Source: Streptosporangiaceae bacterium NEAU-GS5 (GTDB lineage: Bacteria > Actinomycetota > Actinomycetes > Streptosporangiales > Streptosporangiaceae). From it: a stretch of 64,000 bases of DNA. Positions within the stretch are counted from its first letter, which is position 1. Every line of letters starts with the position of its first letter. Below the pieces are notes generated by a model. That model worked only from the letters and a program-made list of their open reading frames with translations. It was not told the DNA's origin and did not search any database. Where the stretch lies: contig JAGFNW010000033.1 of NCBI GenBank assembly GCA_017592665.1, positions 1 to 64,000 on the forward strand. The letters run 5' to 3'. This document shows, piece by piece, positions 55,731-64,000 of the stretch. The translations under genes and the position numbers were made by a program.

Positions 55731-55751
55731 CCCCGAACAAGCGCGGTGCGA

Positions 55752-56867
55752 CTAGCCCCAGACCTCCCGGGCCGTTTCGACGATGAGCGAGAGTTTGGCG
55801 AACTGCTGGTCGGCCGTGAGCTCGTTGCCCTCGACGGTGGAGGAGAAGCCGCACTGGCCCGACAGGCAGAGCTGATCGAGGCTGACGAACTTGGCGGCCT
55901 CGTCGATGCGGCGCTTCAGGGCGTCCTTGGATTCGAGTTCGCCGCGCTTGGTGGTGACCAGCCCCAGCACGACCATCTTGCCGGGCGGCACGTAGCGCAG
56001 CGGCTCGAAGCCGCCGGACCGCTCGTCGTCGAACTCCATGAAGAACCCGTCGACGCCCAACTCCCCGAACAGCGCCTCGGCCACGTAGTCGTAGCCGCCG
56101 GAGGCCGCCCACGACGACCGGAAGTTGCCGCGGCACATGTGCGTGGTGACCGTCAGGCCCTCGGGCCGGCTCGCGAGCGCCGCGTTGATCTGCTTGATGT
56201 AGCGAAGGTGCATGTGCTCGGCGTCGTCGCCGCGCTCGGCCAGCTCGGCGCGCTGGGCCGGGTCGTTCAGGTAGGCGAGGCTCGTGTCGTCGAACTGGAG
56301 ATAGGTGCAGCCGAGATCGGCGACCCGGCGCACCTCCTCGGCGTACGCGGCGCTCAGGTCCGACCAGAACTCCTCCATGTCCGGATAGACGGAGCGGTCG
56401 ACGGAGGCCGGGCCGCCGCGGTAGTGGACCATGCTGGGTGACGGGATCGTCAGCTTCGGGGTGGCCGTGGTCACCGTTTCCTTCAGGAACGTGAAGTCGT
56501 TCCCGAAGATCGTCTCGTCGAGCCGGATCCGGTCGTGCACCCGCAGGGCCGCCGGCGTGAACTCGATGTCGCCCTCGGCGTTCTGGAAGCGCACCGTGAT
56601 GCGCTCGTCCGCGGCCGGGTCGATGCCGCCGAGGGAATAGATGAAGTCCATGTGCCAGGAGGCGCGGCGGAACTCGCCGTCGGTGGCCGACTGGAGGCCG
56701 ACCTCCTCCTGACGCCGGACGACCTCGCGGATCGCCTCGTCTTCGACGGCGCGAAGTTCCTCGGTCGGGATGCGGCCCGCGGCGTGCTCGTCTCTGGCGG
56801 CCAGCAGCCGCGCGGGGCGGAGCAGGCTGCCGACGTGGTCGGCGCGGAAGGGGGGCTTGTTACGCAT
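55752..56867 (-). CDS. MetE-like (cobalamin-independent methionine synthase II family) protein
   Basis: A 371-residue TIM-barrel protein of the UROD/MetE-like superfamily. It has the typical FRADHVGSLLRPARL start, a zinc-ligand candidate set in THMCRGNFR and SLDQLCLSGQCGFSS, and the catalytic barrel segment YLQFDDTSLAYLND. Such short MetE-like proteins transfer a methyl group from a small donor or handle a vinyl-ether product. The position at the end of a dimethylglycine/sarcosine operon suggests methyl transfer linked to betaine demethylation, but the reaction is unknown. ATG 56867 (MRNKPPF), with GGGAG upstream, is preferred to an ATG at 56876. Confidence 0.82.
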   Translation of the reverse strand: MRNKPPFRADHVGSLLRPARLLAARDEHAAGRIPTEELRAVEDEAIREVVRRQEEVGLQSATDGEFRRASWHMDFIYSLGGIDPAADERITVRFQNAEGDIEFTPAALRVHDRIRLDETIFGNDFTFLKETVTTATPKLTIPSPSMVHYRGGPASVDRSVYPDMEEFWSDLSAAYAEEVRRVADLGCTYLQFDDTSLAYLNDPAQRAELAERGDDAEHMHLRYIKQINAALASRPEGLTVTTHMCRGNFRSSWAASGGYDYVAEALFGELGVDGFFMEFDDERSGGFEPLRYVPPGKMVVLGLVTTKRGELESKDALKRRIDEAAKFVSLDQLCLSGQCGFSSTVEGNELTADQQFAKLSLIVETAREVWG

Positions 56868-56888
56868 CTGCAGCATCTCCCACAAATG

Positions 56889-59800
56889 TCAGGTGTGGCT
56901 CCATTCGGCAAGGGCGTCCAGCAGCCACTCCGCCAGATATCCGGCGAACGACGAACGAACGTAGACGTGGTAGGCGTCATCGTCCACCCGGCGCAGGATC
57001 ACCTGTGCCCTGCCCAGCATCGTCTGGACGTACGCGCCGACGCCGAACACGCGCGGATCGAGGTCGAGCGCGCAGCCGGTGATCAGCACGTCGCGCGCCC
57101 GCGGCCCGGTCAGCTCCACGATCGTGCGCTGCCCGCTCACGTCGACGTCGCCGGCCGGCCCGATCCACCACTCGGGGCCGAGCCGCATGGCGTCCTCGCC
57201 CGGGTCGGCGCCGTGGGTCTCGCGCATGATCGCAAGCGGGATCTCGCGTGCGCGGACCACCGCGTCGGCGCCGGCGACCGCGAATCGGTCCCGGTACGCG
57301 TCCAGCGCGCTCACGGGGCGATCCAGCAGCCAATCCCCCTCGTGGGAGACAGGCCATGTCGAAGGGGATCCGTCGCGGACCAGGTTCTCGGGGTCGTAGA
57401 AAACCGAGGACACGATCTCGACCGGGACGCGCCGCGTATCCCAGACGGCCTCCATCGGGCCGTGCGCGTCCCGCGACAGCGCCAGCGCGAACGGGCGGTC
57501 CAGCGCCGCGCTGTGATACGACGACGTCACGTGCCCGACCATGCCGGCCGCCGTGACCAACTGGGCGCCCTCGGCCAGTCTCTCCGCCGAGAACAGCCCG
57601 ATCAGCCGCTTGCGGTCGGCCCGCATCGCGTCCGGCCGGGCATGTGAGCGTTTGCCCACGTAGTCGGGCTTGCGCTTGGACACGGCCCACGACATCCCGA
57701 GGTCCTGCGGGGTGACGGTGCCGTCCGTCTCCTGCCCCACGATGGGGAAGCCCTTCTCGGCGCGCAGCACGTGCATGGTCTCCGTCCCGTACGGCACGGC
57801 CCCGCGCTCCAGCACCGTCTCCCACAGCGTGCGCCCGTACGCCCACGGCACGTTGAGCTCCCAGGCGAGCTCCCCCGAGAAGCTGATCCGGTAGACCCGC
57901 GCCGCCACGCCCCCGAGGCCGACCTCCCGGTAGGTCATGAACGGCATGTCCCCCGGCACGCCGAGCGAGGTCACGAGCTCACGCGAGCGCGGCCCGACCA
58001 CGGCGACCGTCGCCCAGTGATCCGTCACCGACACGAACGACACGTCGAGCTCCGGCCACTCGGTCTGGTGCCACTCCTCCAGCCAGTCGAGCACGGCGGC
58101 GGCGTTGCCCGTGGTCGTGGTCATCAGATAGCGCTCCTCGGCCAGCCGCGTCGTCACGCCGTCGTCGAAGACCATGCCGTCGGCCGTGCACATCACCCCG
58201 TAACGGCAGGCGCCGACCGCCAGCGTGGAGTACATGTTCGTATAGATCCGGTCGAGGAAGACCCCCACGTCCGCGCCCCGGATGTCGATCTTCCCGAGTG
58301 TCGACGCGTCCATGGCGGCGACCGCCGTACGGGCGGCGGCGCATTCCCGGAGCACGGCGTCGTCCATCGACTCGCCGTCGAGCGGGAAGTACCACGGCCG
58401 CTTCCACTGGCCGACGTCCTCGAAGACCGCGCCCCGCGCCACGTGCGAGGCGTGCATCGACGTCACCCGGATCGGGTCGGACAAGATGCCGCGCTCGCGA
58501 CCGGCAAGCAGCGCGATCGAGATCGGCACGTACGGCGGGCGATAGGTCGTGGTCCCGACCGCACCCGGATCGGCGCCGAGCAGGGCCGACATCACGCCCA
58601 CGGTCCCCGGCCCGGACGTCTTGCCCTGGTCTGCGCCCGTGCCGGCCGTCGTGTAGCGCTTGACGTGCTCGACCGAGCGCATGCCTGCCCCGATCGAGCG
58701 CGCCACGTCGGCCACGGTGACGTCGCGCTGCAGATCGACGAAGGCCTCCTCCTGAGCGCCCGAGGTCCACAGCGCGGCCGGGGGCTGCTCGTGCCGGGCA
58801 TCGCTCACCGGGATCCGGAAGTTCCCGGCGGAGCCCCCCGCGGCGTAGCCCTCCTCGATGCAGGCGGCCGTGCCGTACGTGCCGCGACACGCGCCGACCG
58901 ACTGCTCGGCCTGCGCGGACAGGTGCGGCACGAACGCGTGGATGTTCTGGTCGTAGCGCAGCCGCCCCTGGGACTGGCTGAACAGGTGGACCGTGGGGTT
59001 CCAGCCGCCGCAGACGGCCAGCAGGTCGCACTCGACGATCCGGCCGCCGATCTCGACCCCGGCCAGCGCGCCGTCCGGTCCGGCGACGGTCCTGGTGACG
59101 GTCTCGCCGCGCCGCGCGTCCACGATCGTGGCGATCTCCACGCCCGCCGCCCGCAGGTCGTCTCCGGCCGCGAACGCCGAGTCGGCGCAGGTGAACACGA
59201 CCGCCCGGGTCCCGGGGCGTACGGCGTAGCGGTTGACGTACGCCCGGGCGGCCGAGGCCAGCATGACTCCCGGCCGGTCGTTGCCCGGAAAGGCGATGGA
59301 CCGCTCGTGCGCGCCCGTGGCGAGGATGACCCGCCCGGCGCGGAAGTGCCACAGCCGCTGGCGGGAGATGTGCGCGGGCCGATCGGCCAGGTGATCGGTG
59401 CGGCGCTCGACCGCGACGACGTAGTTGTGGTCGTAATAGCCGACCGCGGTCGTCCTGGTGAAGACCTGCACGCCGCTCAGCCGCGCCTCGGCGGCCGCGA
59501 CCCAGTCCATCGCGGGGCGGCCGTCGAGCCGTTCACGCGCGCCGAGCAGCGAACCGCCGAGCTCGGGCTGCTCGTCGAGCAGGATCACCCGCGCGCCGGA
59601 CTCGCTCGCCGCGAGCGCCGCCGCCAGCCCGGCCGGCCCGCCGCCGACGACCAGCACGTCGCAGTGGAGATAGGCCTTGTCGTAGCGGGCGTCGTCGGCG
59701 AATCCCGGGTCGAGGCGGCCTTTTCCGGCCAGGCCCGAGGCGGCCAGCCCGTCGTACAACTCGACGGTGGTCGCCGTGAGCATCGGATCGTCGCCCACCC

Positions 59801-60011
59801 TGACCAGGGCGTTCGGCTCCTCGCTGCCGATGCCGAAGACGCCGCGCGGGCGGCCGAGGTCGACGCTGCGCCCGACGATCCGCACCTCGTTGGCGAGCAG
59901 GGCCGAGGCGAGCGTGTCCCCTTGGTAGCCCGTCATGGCGACGCCGTCGAAGGTGAAGCGGAGGGTGCGGGTGCGGTCGACGCGGCCGCCGATCGGCAGG
60001 CGCTGAGTCAT
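56889..60011 (-). CDS. soxA: Sarcosine oxidase, fused alpha and gamma subunits
   Basis: A 1040-residue protein. The N-terminal ferredoxin-like domain (TLRFTFDGVAMTGYQGDTLASALL) and NAD(P)/FAD Rossmann domain (VLVVGGGPAGLAAALAASES, LLDEQPELGGSL) are followed by a glycine-cleavage T-protein-like domain that binds tetrahydrofolate (MDASTLGKIDIRGADV, RAEKGFPIVGQETDGTVTPQDLG). After about residue 865 a separate SoxG (gamma) domain follows (VELTGPRARDVLITGCALDLDPRVFGVGAYVQTML). Classical enzymes have alpha and gamma as separate chains. It oxidises sarcosine to glycine, handing the one-carbon unit to folate. The ATG overlaps the soxD stop (ATGA). Confidence 0.9.
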   Translation of the reverse strand: MTQRLPIGGRVDRTRTLRFTFDGVAMTGYQGDTLASALLANEVRIVGRSVDLGRPRGVFGIGSEEPNALVRVGDDPMLTATTVELYDGLAASGLAGKGRLDPGFADDARYDKAYLHCDVLVVGGGPAGLAAALAASESGARVILLDEQPELGGSLLGARERLDGRPAMDWVAAAEARLSGVQVFTRTTAVGYYDHNYVVAVERRTDHLADRPAHISRQRLWHFRAGRVILATGAHERSIAFPGNDRPGVMLASAARAYVNRYAVRPGTRAVVFTCADSAFAAGDDLRAAGVEIATIVDARRGETVTRTVAGPDGALAGVEIGGRIVECDLLAVCGGWNPTVHLFSQSQGRLRYDQNIHAFVPHLSAQAEQSVGACRGTYGTAACIEEGYAAGGSAGNFRIPVSDARHEQPPAALWTSGAQEEAFVDLQRDVTVADVARSIGAGMRSVEHVKRYTTAGTGADQGKTSGPGTVGVMSALLGADPGAVGTTTYRPPYVPISIALLAGRERGILSDPIRVTSMHASHVARGAVFEDVGQWKRPWYFPLDGESMDDAVLRECAAARTAVAAMDASTLGKIDIRGADVGVFLDRIYTNMYSTLAVGACRYGVMCTADGMVFDDGVTTRLAEERYLMTTTTGNAAAVLDWLEEWHQTEWPELDVSFVSVTDHWATVAVVGPRSRELVTSLGVPGDMPFMTYREVGLGGVAARVYRISFSGELAWELNVPWAYGRTLWETVLERGAVPYGTETMHVLRAEKGFPIVGQETDGTVTPQDLGMSWAVSKRKPDYVGKRSHARPDAMRADRKRLIGLFSAERLAEGAQLVTAAGMVGHVTSSYHSAALDRPFALALSRDAHGPMEAVWDTRRVPVEIVSSVFYDPENLVRDGSPSTWPVSHEGDWLLDRPVSALDAYRDRFAVAGADAVVRAREIPLAIMRETHGADPGEDAMRLGPEWWIGPAGDVDVSGQRTIVELTGPRARDVLITGCALDLDPRVFGVGAYVQTMLGRAQVILRRVDDDAYHVYVRSSFAGYLAEWLLDALAEWSHT

Positions 60012-60250
60012 TGCGCGATCTCGTGTGTCACGGTGTGCCTTCGTACGTTGAACCAGGTGCGGCAGCCGGCCGAGTGCGTCCAGCGCTCGTGGAACCAGCC
60101 GCGTGGGTTGTCGCGGAGATACACGTATCCGGCCCATTCCTCGTCGGTCAGGGCCGAGGGATCGGCCGGATAGGCGATCTCGGCCTGCCCTCCGTAGTGG
60201 AACTCGGTCTCGTCGCGCGGCCCGCAGAAGGGGCATCGGATCAAGAGCAT
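60008..60250 (-). CDS. soxD: Sarcosine oxidase delta subunit
   Basis: An 80-residue zinc-binding small subunit. CPFCGPRDETEF provides the two N-terminal Cys ligands, and the C-terminal HSAGCRTWFNVRRHT provides the others. EWAGYVYLRDNPRGWFHERW is the strongly conserved delta core. It bridges the alpha and beta chains. The ATG at 60250 shares one base with the soxB stop and its stop overlaps soxA. Confidence 0.92.
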   Translation of the reverse strand: MLLIRCPFCGPRDETEFHYGGQAEIAYPADPSALTDEEWAGYVYLRDNPRGWFHERWTHSAGCRTWFNVRRHTVTHEIAQ

Positions 60251-61452
60251 CAGTGCGCCACCGCCGCGGCTCCGTGTTCGTCGATCAGGGCGCCGGTCGT
60301 GAACCGGTCGAGGGAGAACGGCTCGGCCAGCGGATGCGCCCGCTGGTTGGCGATCGTGTCGGCGTACACCCAGCCGGAGCCGGGCGTGGCCTTGAAGCCG
60401 CCGGTTCCCCAGCCCGCGTTGATGTAGAGGCCTTCGACCGGGGTCGGGCCGATGATCGGGGAAGCGTCCGGCGCCACGTCGACGATCCCGGCCCAGGTGC
60501 GCACGACGCGCACCCGGCTGAAGATCGGGAAGAGCTCCAGCGCCGCGCCCATCTGCCGCTCGATGACGTTGAACGAGCCGCGCTGACCGTAGGAGTTGTA
60601 GGCGTCGATCCCGGCGCCCATCACCAGTTCGCCCTTGTGCGCCTGGCTCACGTAAACATGGACGGCGCCGGACATCACCACGCAGTCGAGGACGGGGTCG
60701 AGCAGCTCGGACACCAGCGCCTGCAGCGGGTGCGACTGCAGCGGGAGCCGGATCCCGGCCTTGTCGGCCAGCACCGAGGTGTGCCCGGCCGCCGCCAGCG
60801 CCACGGTCCCGGCCGCGATCCGCCCCTGGCTCGTCCGCACGGCCGTCACCCGGCCGCCGTCGATCTCGAAGCCGGTGACCTCGCAGCCCTGGATCAGATC
60901 GACGCCGAGCGCGTCCGCCGCGCGGGCGTATCCCCAGGCCACGTGGTCGTGCTTGGCGATGCCCGCGCGCCGCTGCAACGTCGCGCCGAGCACCGGATAG
61001 CGCACGTGGGGCGAGGTGTTGAGGATCGGGCAGAACTTCTTGACCTCGTCGGCGTCCAGCCACTCGGCGTCGATGCCGTTCTGCTGGTTGGCGCTGGCCC
61101 TGCGGCGGCCTTCGCGCACGTCGGGCAGGTTGTGCGCCAGGTTGAGGACACCGCGCTGGCTGAACATGAGGTCGTAGTCCAGCTCGGCGGACAGGCCCTC
61201 CCACAGCTTCAGCGAGTGCTCGTAGATCGCCGCGCTCTCGTCCCACAGATAGTTCGAGCGGATGATCGTGGTGTTGCGGGCCATGTTTCCGCCCGCGAGC
61301 CAGCCCTTCTCCAGGATCGCGACGTTCGTGATGCCATGATTTCTGGCCAGATAGTACGCCGTGGCGAGACCGTGCCCTCCGCCACCGACGATCACCACGT
61401 CGTACGCGGATTTGGGCGAGGGGTTCCGCCACAGGAAGTCCGGGTGCCGCAC
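60250..61452 (-). CDS. soxB: Sarcosine oxidase beta subunit
   Basis: A 400-residue DAO-fold flavoprotein. The FAD motif is [18 protein letters not shown], followed by [22 protein letters not shown], where heterotetrameric enzymes carry FAD and a covalent FMN region. The C-terminal [22 protein letters not shown] completes the fold. It holds the active site for sarcosine demethylation. It starts at GTG 61452, only 4 bp after the dimethylglycine oxidase stop. Confidence 0.93.
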   Translation of the reverse strand: MRHPDFLWRNPSPKSAYDVVIVGGGGHGLATAYYLARNHGITNVAILEKGWLAGGNMARNTTIIRSNYLWDESAAIYEHSLKLWEGLSAELDYDLMFSQRGVLNLAHNLPDVREGRRRASANQQNGIDAEWLDADEVKKFCPILNTSPHVRYPVLGATLQRRAGIAKHDHVAWGYARAADALGVDLIQGCEVTGFEIDGGRVTAVRTSQGRIAAGTVALAAAGHTSVLADKAGIRLPLQSHPLQALVSELLDPVLDCVVMSGAVHVYVSQAHKGELVMGAGIDAYNSYGQRGSFNVIERQMGAALELFPIFSRVRVVRTWAGIVDVAPDASPIIGPTPVEGLYINAGWGTGGFKATPGSGWVYADTIANQRAHPLAEPFSLDRFTTGALIDEHGAAAVAH

Positions 61453-61456
61453 GCGC

Positions 61457-64000
<2,544 letters not shown>

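Overview
The window is high-GC actinobacterial chromosome. GTG/TTG starts, 1-8 bp start/stop overlaps, a leaderless-type promoter at several genes and the family make-up (HutI, HemW, ECF sigma with a CU044_5270-type partner, many IclR/MarR regulators) fit a Streptosporangiaceae-like soil actinomycete such as Nonomuraea or Streptosporangium. That placement is inference. I see no phage, plasmid, tRNA, rRNA or CRISPR locus.

Layout. 0-9.9 kb: the 3' end of a DUF222/HNH gene, about 1.2 kb of non-coding repetitive DNA, hemW, a secreted GH18 chitinase with a palindromic operator at its promoter, a membrane protein plus two-component system, lepA, a GH18-like membrane protein, and rpsT. 10-19.3 kb: a four-gene ABC export operon (two FtsX-type permeases, two ATPases), then an MFS pump divergent from a MarR regulator with a perfect operator between them. 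19.4-27.7 kb: holA, comEC, comEA and degV, the usual actinobacterial neighbourhood, interrupted by an intact IS110-family element. 27.7-35.5 kb: a MarR-controlled DHA2 pump, hutI, a short-chain dehydrogenase with a dihydrodipicolinate-reductase-like partner, hflX, and a DUF4097-like lipoprotein. 35.6-46.2 kb: malate synthase, a GlcDEF-type glycolate/2-hydroxyacid dehydrogenase, three IclR regulators, a Rieske demethylase, an ECF sigma factor and its partner. 46.3-55.7 kb: epoxide hydrolase, a large LuxR (LAL) regulator, a DUF4143 ATPase, an HNH-type lipoprotein and an orphan FtsX permease. 55.7-64 kb: a minus-strand operon for dimethylglycine oxidase, heterotetrameric-type sarcosine oxidase (alpha and gamma fused) and a MetE-like protein.

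How the genes work together. The Rieske oxygenase (betaine to dimethylglycine), dimethylglycine oxidase (to sarcosine) and sarcosine oxidase (to glycine, with one-carbon units passed to tetrahydrofolate) make up a plausible glycine-betaine demethylation route. Malate synthase and GlcDEF would feed C2 units (glycolate/glyoxylate) into the TCA cycle. Closely matching 15-bp TTCC-N7-GGAA-type sites occur before aceB, at the Rieske/iclR divergent promoter, and at the junction of the other two iclR genes. They suggest one IclR-family circuit for the carbon-assimilation block.

The most interesting element is the IS110 at about 20.54-22.03 kb. Its 5' non-coding end can be read as a bridge RNA: a 5' hairpin, a target-binding loop and a donor-binding loop. 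Three guide segments match the element's own ends and its actual insertion site around a CT core. A fourth guide is only partial. The element sits in a 19-bp minisatellite, one of many tandem repeats at gene ends in this window.
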